Source of the DNA: Liolophura sinensis
Lineage: Eukaryota > Mollusca > Polyplacophora > Chitonida > Chitonidae
Direction of reading: 5' to 3'
Length of the DNA: 64,000 bases
Assembly: GCF_032854445.1 (NCBI RefSeq)
Contig: NC_088301.1
Location: forward strand, 46,621,116 to 46,685,115
A program made the translations under genes and the position numbers. Below are positions 48,771 to 59,879 of the stretch, one piece after another (the first letter of the stretch is position 1; each line of letters opens with the position of its first letter). The notes beneath the pieces are model-generated. The model was not told the origin of the DNA. It did no database searches and worked only from the letters and a program-made list of their open reading frames with translations.

Positions 48771-51404
48771 GGCGGGCAAATAGGACGAGGCAAATGGAAA
48801 CAGTTTTTCTGATTTCTTATACTATAAGGTTTCCAAAAATGTATAGTTTGATGCTCTGCACAAAAACACAACGAAACTTAACCCCATACATAGTGAACCT
48901 GATTATGCGGGTATTCCCTAATTTTCAACTAAAAGCAAACTTTCACTATGTGTAGCAACATTCCGATCTGATATTAGCATTTTGGCCCCTAGTTAAGTCA
49001 TGGAGCATACGGTTTGACAAAAAGCAGCTATTTTAAGAGAATAGTTCAATATTACTGCAAGACCTGGTTTGTCTTGTAAGGTTTTTATATCAAACGCCTT
49101 CCATCTAATTTTTTAAACTTTTACAATGAGCATAATTCCTTGTAAGTAAATATGGACAGCGTCCAAAATCTCTGGCGCTCTGCTCCATGATTATGCTGCA
49201 ATGAAAGGGGCTGTATATTCATGGTGTAGATTTACATTGCCACGTTGGATATATGAACAGTTGTGATTGTATATATTATAATCGACAACTTTTAGCTTAA
49301 TTTGGATTAAAAAATTTTTTGATCAACTGATGCAGATGGAAGTTCAAACAACCTGGAAACATCGAAGATCCTGTTATCATAGAACAACATATAAGTTTTT
49401 TAAAATGAGACACTTCTTGACAAAACCTGGAATATGAAACATAAAAGAGAAATAAACCTCTCGTTTCTATTAGACAGGTACGGGAGAAAAATCATTCAAT
49501 ACTGAACACGTACGGTACTGAAGAATTTTGAAAGATACATGTAATCAGACATAAAAAAGTAAGCCCTGTTTTCTTGACTTTTTCCGCACATTATGTCTCA
49601 TTAAAATATTGTCAAAATCACAAGCGCTCGAAACCAGTCCGTAAACCCTATATATGCCTATATTCTTGGAAATATATTAGCTTCTAACTGGTAGGCCATG
49701 AGATCGGTTGGCCATGTTTCCAGCCTAGCTTTCATTAACCGCTCTGAACCGTTACATTCACTAACCTGGAACTCGGTCCTGTGACCTGTGCTGTCGCACA
49801 GCTGCACGCCACAAAAAGAGGTGTCGCGTGATCTTTAAGTAATTCTGATTTTTTTCAAATCACGTGACTCGGTTGCTAGGGTGGATAAATAGAGCAGATA
49901 AAGATGGCACCTGGACACAACCGATGTCTTATTGTCTCAGATAGCACACATGAGGGCAACTGAGATAAAATTCAACTGATTTGGAAATAATGACGGTGGA
50001 TTCTACTCAGGTAGGGAAAAGAGTCGAAAAGTTGGGGGTTGAAGGCTTTATTTCTTGAATTTGGCAGATAATGGGTTCTATATGTACATTCAGTACATAC
50101 ATTCTATACGTAGAAGGCTTGTATATGGCATCAGAAGTCCGTTACCTAGAAGTATGCAACTTCCCTATAGCTAGTCTCCAAGGCACTTTACACATTTTCC
50201 TTCCATTTCTAACACATTATATGATGCGGTCATGTATTTTTTTTCCTCTCTATTGCGCAGCTAACGTTTGAGAACGGCTGACGCATGGTGGGATCCATGC
50301 GCGGTTGTGTTGAAAGAGACTTTTAAAAAACTTAAGATTTTTGTAAAAGGAAAAATAAATAGTCAATGCGTTTATAACGGATTATAAACGTTATAACTAA
50401 CGTTTTAAAACAAATTAAAGACGTTTTCCAGGCGATTGGCCTTCGCTGAATTGTGCATGGTCCAGTTTCCGTTACCTAGCTACTGCACATCCACACGTTA
50501 AAATTAAGACTTCCTGTTACAGAATCCCTGTTACGCCACGTAAGTTTTGGTAGGATTTTTTTCCCTCCGACTTTGTCGGTTGAAAGGCTCTCTAGCAGTA
50601 TTCTTCCAAGCAAGGATTGTCTCTGGAGCTCGTCTAGGCCGTGGACTATACCTTACTCAATATTAAAAATTCACAGTCGATTTCTTGGCAAGGCCCACAA
50701 GTATGTAGGATGCGAGTATTAAGCATACATGTGGCCTTACAACACGTGAAAATAAACAAACAAAAAAACTCTGGTTGGAAGGAGAATAATAAGTAGATCA
50801 CAATTAACAACCATAGCTGACTTACTAATCCTTGTTAACCATCTTTCTCTATCGTTCTCACGACGACCTTTCAAATGACGTAAAAGAACGCAAAAAATAC
50901 GCGCCCACTTCATTTACAGCACACGAGGCCTTTTTTTTACAATTCACCGCCTTCTTAATTTGTATACATGTAGTCTGATGCGCAGAGGACACGATGTTGT
51001 TTAAGCCTGAGTTCGTCGGAATCACAAGCTGCTCGGAATATAGGAAGTCACATTTTCCGGTTATATACGTGTGTCAGTTGTATAGCGGTGTACCTCTTCA
51101 ATTGCATCCCCATTTGTTAGGCTAAAACCTCAAGCTGTGTCTAGGGAACATTTAGTATGAAAATAAAGGCGTTGGAGCTCTCCCTTAAGAATTGCTTGGC
51201 TTGCAAAGAGAATGTTGGGTAGGATAAAATGTTTGCGGCCCATCACCCTGTCCGAAGGTGAAGAAAAAATAGCTTGGTTTGCCCGTTTCTAACGTTTAAA
51301 CGGCTGGATTACTGTTGAATGATGGTTTACCGATGCCGGCTTTAACATGTTTACGGTGTGTTCCTAACAGGGAATCAAAAAACATAAAATAGGGTTTGAG
51401 CCGG
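48771..51404. other. No gene recognised
   Basis: AT-rich spacer with only short frames (50071-50271 is typical). I see no repeat family I can name. Confidence 0.5.
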
Positions 51405-51429
51405 TTTTTTTTTTTTTTTTTTTTTTTTT
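51405..51429. repeat. 25-base poly(T) run
   Basis: An uninterrupted T run lies about 80 bases before repeat Y copy 3. On the minus strand it is a poly(A) tract and could mark the 3' end of a retroposed sequence. Confidence 0.9.
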
Positions 51430-51504
51430 ACAAAATTTGCTAGTAGTAGTTGTCATGTAGAGACAACGTAGAGATTGACAAATTTCGCTGTGATGAGTAT
51501 CTGT

Positions 51505-51695
51505 GCGTCGAATCAGACATTCGTATAGCAGCCGTCAACCAAGATGGACGTTCCCAAAACCGACGTTTAACACAAACCGCCAAAGAACTAAGAACGTATA
51601 TAAAGTACAAAAATAGGACGGAATCATACAAAGAGAAGCAGTCAACAGTTTTCAATAATGTAGGAAAGACGCATGGTATGTCTAAGTGAAATCAG
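51505..51695 (+). repeat. Repeat Y, copy 3
   Basis: It carries tctgtgcgtcgaatcagaca, gccgtcaaccaagatgg, cgacgtttaacacaaacc, gccaaagaac and gagaagcagtcaacag. No reverse transcriptase trace is attached. Confidence 0.85.
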
Positions 51696-51941
51696 TGTTC
51701 AAACCGTACACCATGGTATAGTGGCGTGCACCTTTAAACGCCCCACTTCTTACTCTTTCTAGGTGATGGGGGCAGAATGTGTGGCAAAAGTTCCAACGTG
51801 AGCAGAGTTTTTGTGCCTTATAGAGGAGAAAAAATATGCTTAGCTTGGCACTGAATGACAGCAACAAGTTCAAAGAATGAAAGACTAAAAACTGTCATTA
51901 CGTTCTACACTAGTGTACTCATTCAAAAGCAGGTGCAGCCA

Positions 51942-51995
51942 GTTTTCCCAGGCCACTATAACCCCGGGATCTACCCGGGTTCCTTCCACCATAAT
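51942..51995 (+). repeat. SINE type A, short body fragment
   Basis: The order ccgggatctacccgggttcc then ttccaccataatgttt resembles the ccccgggctgtgcccggttt and caccataatgctgg block at 20490-20525. Confidence 0.45.
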
Positions 51996-52439
51996 GTTTA
52001 TATATTCTAAAAAGACTGACTTTTCAGCGAGAAACACGTAAGAAAAGTGAAAGACGTAAAAAAAAAAATCATGCGGTACCTCTAATAGTACAGATCTTAA
52101 AATCTATATTCCTCTTTGTCTATCTTATCTGTTTAGTTTGACAATGGGAAAACTTCAGCCTAAGTGAGTACGAATACATGCTTCAAATATTAGACGCTGG
52201 AAATGTAGTTATATTTAAAGTTGTCAATTGACAAGAAAAACCATTATATAAGACTTGGATAAAATCCGTTATGTCATTTGCGCTCGACGATTTTTTCGAC
52301 GTGACCCTATTTCAACGCTTAACGAGGCGATTGTCTGTCACATGAAAGACTTTCACCACAAAAGAACTCTCAATAAAAAGCAGCATAAAAAAGTTGTAAA
52401 GAGTCCTGTGATGGCACTGACTTGAGTCTGACGGTGGAG

Positions 52440-52680
52440 TCCGACATTCCTATGGGCCTACCACTCTTAAACAGTGAGTCGATAATTGCAAGACCGATTT
52501 TACAAAACGAATTAAACTGAGTTGAACTGAGTTTTCAAAGTAATATGTAAAAAGTGTTACATAAATTACAAATAAAGCTGGTTATGTAAAAGGGAAGCAG
52601 TCGTCAGTTTCTAGTGATGATGCACTTTAAAAATGAATATTCTAAGCATGGCGTTCAATTCAAATTTCAAAGTAGTGTGA
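52440..52680 (+). repeat. Repeat Y, copy 4 (diverged)
   Basis: Blocks gtccgacattcctat, gtcgataattgcaagacc, acaaataaagctggtta, gggaagcagtcgtcag and attctaagcatggcgttc parallel the copy at 57770-58010, with a rearranged middle. Confidence 0.7.
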
Positions 52681-53699
52681 GAGTCCTATAAAATTACTCC
52701 CACTCGTGTGTCTCAAATATGCAACATCGCCGGAAATGCGTTGTGACTTGGATATTCCAAGTGGGGTAATCCTACGTGAGCCTGGACGGTTGGACAAGTT
52801 GCTTCCCCCTGGAAACCTATCAGTCTCGCAGAATTACAAGAGTTGTATTAAACGTGTAATGATAATGTAACGAAGAAAGATTACCAACGGAAATAGATAA
52901 AAGGATTACTGAGTGTGCGCCTACAGGTCGTTCAAATTGCAAAAACCGAAACAATAATCATGCACATTCCATTCGGTTTTTCAGGGATGATGTTAAAGTG
53001 CTGTGAAACTGGTGTCAAGTAACTTTCTAATGCAGTAGAAGATTAATGTGAAGTTAGTTAAGGATCTCCTGATGTCGGATTTGAACATTTGTTTTTTTAC
53101 CGTAACTTGTTAAAACTAAACCAAGCACAACAATAAAAGTTTCAAAATAATCCTTATCACACGGTGAACATGCACAATAGATATGAAGTCACCAGTACTT
53201 AAGATTAACCTAATTTTGTGCTAAGATCATGGAATGGATTGAACATTCAGATCTTTTTCCATTACATCGTAGTTTATAGTATTAAACAACTATAAGACAC
53301 ATGTAACTTATATAAACAATAAACTTTAATTGACTGATCTGACATTGCTTTGTTTTATCCATGCCATTGTCGCACAAGAAAATAATTTGGACACAAGAAA
53401 AGGGCTAAATTATTGTATGGTTTTAATATGTTTTATATTATATGTATCCCGAAGGTTATATTTTGATGGATTGGTTGTTGTGGTATGTAAAATAGGGAAT
53501 CCTGCCGAATGTGTAACATGTGAAGCATATAAACTTAAATCAAACCTATAAAGAAACGTGTGACCACTTGTTACAAGCAATTTGTGTCATATAAATCGGT
53601 TCTCTAATTAATTCATGTTCATGTTTTTGCTGGACAATAGATGATTCGTTCAGAGTACTAAAATCCTTATGGAAGCCAGGTAGTATATTAAAATCTATG
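52681..53699. other. No gene recognised
   Basis: AT-rich spacer between Y copies. A 73-codon plus-strand frame at 53330-53551 has no family signature. Confidence 0.5.
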
Positions 53700-53850
53700 C
53701 CTCGAAACAAACATTCGTATGACAGTCGTCAATCAATATAGAAGTTTCAGGTCAATCAATGCCAAGCCAGCTCTCAAAACGACATCTAACACACACCATC
53801 AAAGAACTACGAAGTATATGATGTATGAAATTAGAACAGAATGATGATCT
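53700..53850 (+). repeat. Repeat Y, copy 5
   Basis: It carries attcgtatgacagtcgtcaa, gtttcaggtcaatcaatg, cgacatctaacacacacc and atcaaagaac. Confidence 0.8.
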
Positions 53851-54460
53851 ACGAAGTCTGCATGTGAGGGGTCCGAACTATAGAGATTCAAGAAACATAA
53901 ATATGCAAGCTAATAAGAAAATTGTCCTTTCGGCGCTAAAAAAACTAGTGTAATCGGGAGCGGGTAGAACCGTCAGTCATTGTATTGAGCTATTAAAGAA
54001 AAAAAGTTGAGTATGCAAGACAAACATATCAACACTAATGGTCATGCAGGATCCTAAAGGTACTTGATTCAGAGACTTCAGACAAAATACGTTATTGTTC
54101 CTGTGTAAAAAGCTCTTAATAATATATCTGTATGCAAGATGATAGTAGTAATGATCTGTAGTAATGATCTACCAAGTTCTTGTAAGGCAGCTTAATATCA
54201 CTACAACAACTACAGCAACATCAACGTATTCTAGAGCCACCAATGCTCTGGATTTAAGAACATCAGTCTTTTCTCAAACAGAGGAGTATATCCATACCGT
54301 CCCGTAACAACCATATACCACAAGTTTACTTAAATCAAAACATCGGTAAATCCCTATAAAAATTCACTTTATACATGCCTCCAGGCCAGCGGCCATTAGC
54401 CCCGAGCCCTAGACACTGTTGTTACGTCCCACAAACATCGTCAGCAGTAGCTTTATATTA

Positions 54461-54586
54461 GTTACATGGTGACTCAGTGAAAGGATACGCAAATATATGG
54501 TGACAGTATTCCTTATAGGTCTCGCTCAGTATGACGGTTATTGACACCATATATTTCCGTGTCCTATCACTGAGTAACCATGTAAC
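54461..54586. repeat. Imperfect inverted repeat with ~52-base arms
   Basis: The left arm 54461-54512 and right arm 54535-54586 pair at roughly 80 percent over a 22-base loop. Shared words are gttacatggt, actcagtga and aaatatatggtg. It may be a small miniature element or, if transcribed, a long hairpin RNA. No duplicated target was found. Confidence 0.75.
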
Positions 54587-56074
54587 GAGTTTATCCTGCA
54601 AAGACCCATCATTTCACTGCAGAAAATTGATAGTTAGGTGAATGGCTTCAGCGATGTGACCGTTATCTTTTCAACTCAACGAAGGGAGATAACCTACTCA
54701 GCAAACACATTTGACGTTGTCTGCCGGATTCGACAATATGGCCTCGGACCCCCATTAATTTTCCATAAGCGACAATGTTAACGTCTAGCGCTGTAGATCA
54801 GTCCCAAACATTCCGTGGCCAATAAGCTTTGGTGCATACCTGGCCCAGCCTGTGAGAAAGAAGCCATAAAAATCTTGACATAGGTTGACCGTCAAAATCT
54901 GGATCTTTCCATGCCGGCAGCTGGGAGGCGTGCCTAGCAACGCCAAGGGGACGTCACTCGCAGCATCATCACTACCTCACACCTTGTGTCCTCTCACCCA
55001 GAATTTCAAACTTTCATCAATACAGCTCATACCTCCTCAAAGTTTAGACAGTTTCCAGCATTTTAATACCAAGCATGCACCTGTGCACCAAAAATGGACG
55101 CCTGGGAGCAAAAAAAGACTTTATACCCTAAAATTCACAGAACTACAATCGTCCCTACCGAAAAACGGAAGTTGTGATGGGGGTCTGTGTCCTATCACAC
55201 CAGCCAACTTTTTTCAAAATCAATACTTTTTGCACCACATAATTCCTGACACTTCTGAACCTCACAGGCAAAATTAGGGCTTGATACATGCAGAAACTTT
55301 GGAGTTGGATGAATTCAAGTTGGGGTAGGCCTACCCCCATCTTGGACATGTGTCTTTTTTTCAGGGTAAAAAAACTCTGAAGGGTAAACTTTGAAGCTTT
55401 GCAGTGCATATACCGTTCAAGATATCTCCATCAGGTCAACTGCTTTGGAAAGACAAGATGTATATCTGCAAGAAAAGTTTAAAAAAATCACATTGACAGA
55501 GCACTTTAGACTTTTCAAAAGCAACCATTTAGAGAAATATACAATTTTAAGAAGACTTTTCTACTCAAATATTCTACTTAAATATCAAAGTTACAAGCCA
55601 AAAGTGTTAAAGCATACATCAAAATATAGGCAATTTATCTGACAATTAAATGTCAAAATATAAGACATTTACTTTACCAACTACGTGAAAAAAATTGACT
55701 GACAATGTGGTAGGGGGTATCAAAGCAGATTGTCACAATTTTGAAACAATTATTTGTGACCATATTCAAAGCAAGAATAATGCCTCAAGGTGATGAAGAC
55801 CTACTCACAGGCACTTTTTCAGTGGACAGGACTTAAGAAAAGACTAGTATCCTAGTTCCCCACTGAATAACATGATGAAACCCTTTAAAAGATCACCCAG
55901 TTAGCCCCCCCCCCCCCCGCCCTCCTCCCCCATGACTGCTGATTGGCTGACCAGCTCACCATGCAAAAACCTCCCAGCACCATTGCTGTTGTCTCACAGC
56001 AGGTTATTACTCTGCACAGTCACATCAAAGGGTGTCACATTGGCATCTACAACATATAAACAGAGAGGAAAAAT
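54587..56074. other. No confirmed gene; poly(C) run and a duplicated segment
   Basis: A 130-codon plus-strand frame at 54885-55277 has no recognised domain. At about 55158-55190 it carries a word (ctaccgaaaaacggaagttg and onward) repeated at 56502-56540. A 14-base poly(C) run occupies 55905-55918. Confidence 0.4.
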
Positions 56075-56647
56075 ATGAAGTTAACATTTCCAATCAGGCA
56101 GCCACCAAGTACACCTATATTGGAAAGTCTGACAGTTAACAAGGCAAACAATCTACCCCAAAACGCCATGAAGGGAGACAGAAAGAGGAAACAGTCTAGA
56201 TTTCAAGCTGGAAAGGCCCAGGATCGCTCAAATAACCTGTCAGCACTTCCAGACATGCTGAACCCTCTGCCTGGGTGTTCGTTGATGGACACAGATTTCC
56301 AGCCCAATCAGGAGGTTGTAAGAACACACCAGCCTGACACAAAGAGAATACAGCGGCCAAGACGGTGCAAGGTAGATTCCACGGCTGGATCAGACAGAGA
56401 TACACATGAGCGGGAATGGGCTGCTGAAGGAATGCGACTCATAGATATACAGAAAATGGTGTGTATATGGAACAAAGTTATGCTTGAGCACTACCGAAAA
56501 ACGGAAGTTGTAATGGGGGCCTGTGTCCATATTATCTGTACCCTACGTGACCGTTGTTGTCTAAAGAGAAGTGAAGTATTTTGTCATACTCCTCAAGAGC
56601 GCATGCGCCGTTCTCTACCTTTCGCTTTACATCACTGCCACTCGTAG
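56075..56647 (+). CDS. 190-codon open frame, possibly the N-terminus of a Mutator-like element protein
   Basis: This is the longest ATG-to-stop frame in the window. It has a basic N-terminal patch (GDRKRKQSRFQAGKAQDRSN), a proline-rich linker, a second basic patch (KRIQRPRRCKVDS) and a segment EGMRLIDIQKMVCIWNKVML then EHYRKTEVVMG. The RKxKQSRFQ start and the LIDIQKMxxxWNKVMLEHY segment recall proteins annotated as Mutator-like transposase domain-containing in molluscs; this is from memory and untested. The expected cysteine-paired region after EHY looks disrupted (RDRCCLKRSEVFCHT), suggesting frameshift and truncation before any catalytic core. It may be a dead or non-autonomous copy, or chance. 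Confidence 0.35.
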   Translation: MKLTFPIRQPPSTPILESLTVNKANNLPQNAMKGDRKRKQSRFQAGKAQDRSNNLSALPDMLNPLPGCSLMDTDFQPNQEVVRTHQPDTKRIQRPRRCKVDSTAGSDRDTHEREWAAEGMRLIDIQKMVCIWNKVMLEHYRKTEVVMGACVHIICTLRDRCCLKRSEVFCHTPQERMRRSLPFALHHCHS

Positions 56648-57769
56648 TGTACAGAAATCCTGAACAACGCCTAGGTCAATGCGGTCACGGTGAATAGGCA
56701 GGAAGTGATGTCAGAAAACACAAACAATCCGTCTGAACCTTTTTCTCTAATAATACTATATACACATGCACTCTAGAGTATGTACAACATGATTCTAACC
56801 AGAACCTAAAACAATTTTATTGATGAATGCTGATTGAATAGTTCCACGGGAGGAGACAAGTGATGAGGCTAAGCCTAAAGAAGCCTACGTGCGTGTCACA
56901 GGCTCCAAGCTTGTATATTGGTGGCAGCGATGGAAAGAGAAAGGTAGGGAGCGGCGCATGAGATGTTAAGTACAGTACTTTGTCTAATGCGGGATAATGG
57001 AGGATATACGTCGGGCTTCTGACAGCGATTCACTCCAGCGAATTCTCCAAAATATTTCCGTAGCCTATCCACCCAATGCCGTAAAATTATCTAAAAGAGT
57101 GCAACAAAAAGGCTTGAATTATTTCATTCAAGCTTTTGTGCTCAAAATTCTTATCCTATTTCCCGGGGAAACTCACAACCACTCACAGGTTGCGGGTAGA
57201 CCGGAGGTGTGGAATGAAACCTCATTAATAAATTAATTAAATATAAAATTACTCTAAATCTTAATTTGTTCTTTGGTCATTCCACAGCGCATTATTTGCA
57301 TATTGTGTAATTATGTATTCAGTATCGGTGGAGCAAATTAATGATTTCGTTTTCACACTTGATGGACACTGTTCATTATTTTTCTCATGTTCGCCCGTAA
57401 CACAACTGCACCAGCGTTACACAGAAGATTATTTGGCATATTCCGAGAGGAGAGTTTGATACGAACTATAGGTGTAAGATAGTGTGTCTTATTTTGGAAG
57501 ACTGAAAATTCACTTTACAAAATAAGTTCACACCCTGTTGCCAATCTATTGTAATGCATTTGAAGTTTTGGAATTGAAAGCAGAAAAATAACTGACAAGC
57601 ATGAATGCTTCCTTTAGTTTAAACAAAATCATTTCGTAAACGAACAAAATGTCAAAAATCAACGTAATCGCTGAAAGTTTCATTTTAACTGTAGTAGCAA
57701 ACTATAAAATGAAAGCAGGTGCGTTCTAGGCATCCAAATATAATGATATAATTAATATAAGCGTCATGT
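56648..57769. other. No gene recognised
   Basis: AT-rich spacer. The 79-codon plus-strand frame at 56997-57236 has no recognised domain. Confidence 0.45.
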
Positions 57770-58010
57770 CCGACATTCGCATACCATTTGTAGTCATTAA
57801 AGGGTGTTCCAAGTCGATAATCGCAAGATCCATTTCCAAAAACAACGTTTAAAACTAGCTCCCAAAGACAAAGGTATATAAGAAATTATACAAATTGTAA
57901 ATAAAGCCGGTAACACACTAGAGAGAAGCGGTCATCAGTTTTCAATGATGCCGGGCAGACAGTGGATATTTCTGGCATGAATTCCATATCAAATTTCAAA
58001 TTCGCAGTCC
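57770..58010 (+). repeat. Repeat Y, copy 6
   Basis: It carries gtccgacattcgcatac, gtcgataatcgcaagatc, caacgtttaaaactagc, gagaagcggtcatcag and ttcaatgatgccgggcag. It lies downstream of, and antisense to, the reverse transcriptase fragment at 58400-58880. Confidence 0.8.
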
Positions 58011-58244
58011 ATGAATGAGTTCCAGGTCAAATAACAATTAAACAAGGTAATCTCAGTGTTCATAAAGGCATCATGCAGATGTAATGACCATGGCTGCCTT
58101 TACGGCCCCCAGCCCAGGTTAAGCGGTATTAGATACAGTTCGAAAATGACGAGCTTTACAGACCTTAACCGAAAAGATTGTGATTCAAAGGTAACGGACG
58201 ATTACATCTTTACCGTTAATATGTAAGGATCTCATACTACAAGA

Positions 58245-58395
58245 GGCGCCGTCTATGATGTTACACATGGCATGCTGGACTGTATAAAAGCGGTCTACAA
58301 GATAGAAGGTTACACTCGGCAGTCAGCGCCATCTATGTTGTTAAATGTACGCGATAGATATGTACATAAGAATAACAGCGCCGTCTATGCGGTTG
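58245..58395 (+). repeat. Three spaced copies of a gcgccgtctatg word
   Basis: The words ggcgccgtctatgatg (58245-58260), cagcgccatctatgttg (58324-58340) and cagcgccgtctatgcggttg (from about 58376) lie in the same orientation, about 80 and 50 bases apart, just beyond the reverse transcriptase frame. They are probably a 3' untranslated repeat of that retroelement. Confidence 0.7.
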
Positions 58396-58399
58396 ATCA

Positions 58400-58880
58400 C
58401 AATGCAGATCTCCAGAGATTCTGAAGGCTCTGTCCGTACTTGCCAACGAGAGTGTTATACTCATTGTAAAATTTGAGAAACTTAGAATGAACGCGCTTGA
58501 TGGTGTATCCTTGACAAACTTGTTTTTGAACTAACAATTTTTGACGCAGATTAAAGTAATCACAATTTACGCAAGATCTGACAAATGCTACATATGTATT
58601 CGCCATATGCAGGACCCTTTGGTATATTGCTATCCAAATAAGGATAATTTACAGTATCAAAATTGAAATTATCCCTTTTGTCGAAAAGGCGGCGTGAAGG
58701 GAGACCTTGTTCGTCTTTGTACAGATATAGATCCAAATAAGATGTACCATCAGGAATATCTGTTGTCTCCTTTAAACCCGATGAAGGCGGATAAATTTCC
58801 TTCACCGCTTCAGCAATATGGGGGTTATTTAACGCCATTAGATCATCAATATACCGCTTGGTAAATGAAAAGGATCGCAT
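58400..58880 (-). pseudogene. Reverse transcriptase fragment, Penelope-like, with frameshift
   Basis: The minus strand encodes SMRSFSFTK, then the catalytic-type RYIDDLMALNNPHIAEAVKE (DNA 58837-58858 covers RYIDDLM), IYPPSSGLKETTDIPDGTSY, LDLYLYKDEQGLPSRRLFDK, RDNFNFDTVNYPYLDSNIPK and GPAYGEYI. A frameshift near 58590 then moves the continuation (FVRSCVNCDYFNLRQKLLVQ, HSKFLKFYNEYNTLVGKYGQ) into another frame. The YIDD motif is intact, so this is the best-preserved of three copies. The palm N-terminal part is absent: repeat X abuts at 58885. An enzyme of this type copies its RNA into DNA at a nicked target. This fragment cannot be active because it is truncated and shifted. The Penelope-like assignment is inferred from motif style. 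Confidence 0.85.
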
Positions 58881-58884
58881 GGAG

Positions 58885-59139
58885 AGTAAGATCAGAGCAG
58901 TGACGAGCAGTGTGATGGCTGGCAAATGGTCACACGTAACCGGTGAAATACAGCCCCTTGTCAATTTACCTCAGTCAGGGTTTATTCCAAACTGCTCATG
59001 TAAACGCATAAATAGTAGCAATTTACATGCCCCCTAGCACCATGACTTAAGCAGAATTAAATTTTAAAAAATGCAGTCATGCTTATTTCAATTTATTAGA
59101 CGTCACTGGTGTAGAATTACTCAAAATTCTGTGTTGTCA
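58885..59139 (-). repeat. Dispersed repeat X, copy 6
   Basis: Read on the plus strand: ggcaaatggtcacacgtaac, cggtgaaatac, ccccttgtcaatttacctca, gggtttattccaaactgctc, gacttaagcagaattaaa, agacgtcactggtgtagaat. Its end coincides with the point where reverse transcriptase homology stops. Confidence 0.88.
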
Positions 59140-59584
59140 TCACATACAATCACATGACACGCAGTACGTGCTCCACATCAAAATAATCATTTTATTGATT
59201 AATAACAGACAATACTTAATACAATAAAGTTTTAGTATATTATGGTTATTAGTGTAGTGGGTGCCTTAATTTTAAGAAAAATTGTATTCGGTGATAGAAA
59301 TGTAAATGTGCTAATCTAGCGAACAAATTATGTTTCATTTCATCTATGAAAATGTGTATTAGAATGGCATTTTACCAGTGTTAAATTTAATATGTCCACA
59401 ACCAAAACTCCAGTGGAACCTGTACAAGTAGAATCACCACTTTCTAACCAGGTATGTTGTTTTAAGGCTAAAAAAGTTCATCCACAGGTATTACCAAAAA
59501 AAAATAATAAATAAAAAACTTGACTGAAGTAAGGCATGAATGTACTAAAATACACCTTTGATTATTATTTATCCCGTTTATGCT

Positions 59585-59720
59585 AGTTTCCTGTCTGGTG
59601 GCGTGTGCGACGGTCTACAAGCAACCTGCAGATATTCTTGGGTTTCCGGTGAACGCTGATCAGTTTCGTCCCACGTTAATGTTGACTGCTGTCATATATG
59701 TGAAATACATCAAACAAACA
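59585..59720 (+). repeat. SINE type A, diverged body
   Basis: The order gcaacctgcagatattctt, gggtttccggtgaacgctg and cgtcatatatgtgaaata-like sequence follows the SINE body; the gagtacggcg tail is lost. Confidence 0.5.
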
Positions 59721-59879
59721 ACTTTATCTTATGAGAAACACTGTGTAATAACAAACAAGTATAGTTAAGAATATTTAAACACCCACAAGTTAAAAAAAAA
59801 AAAACACAAAGTACAAAACAAAGCCATTCACTCTCTCTTCGAGAAAAAGGAAGAATTCTGTTAGGGTTTGAAGCATGCA

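Noticed and set aside
58890-58964. The first ~30 residues of the 134-codon frame at 58560-58964 as part of the reverse transcriptase
   Set aside because: This part is repeat X sequence read in frame; the homology starts at about SMRSFSF.
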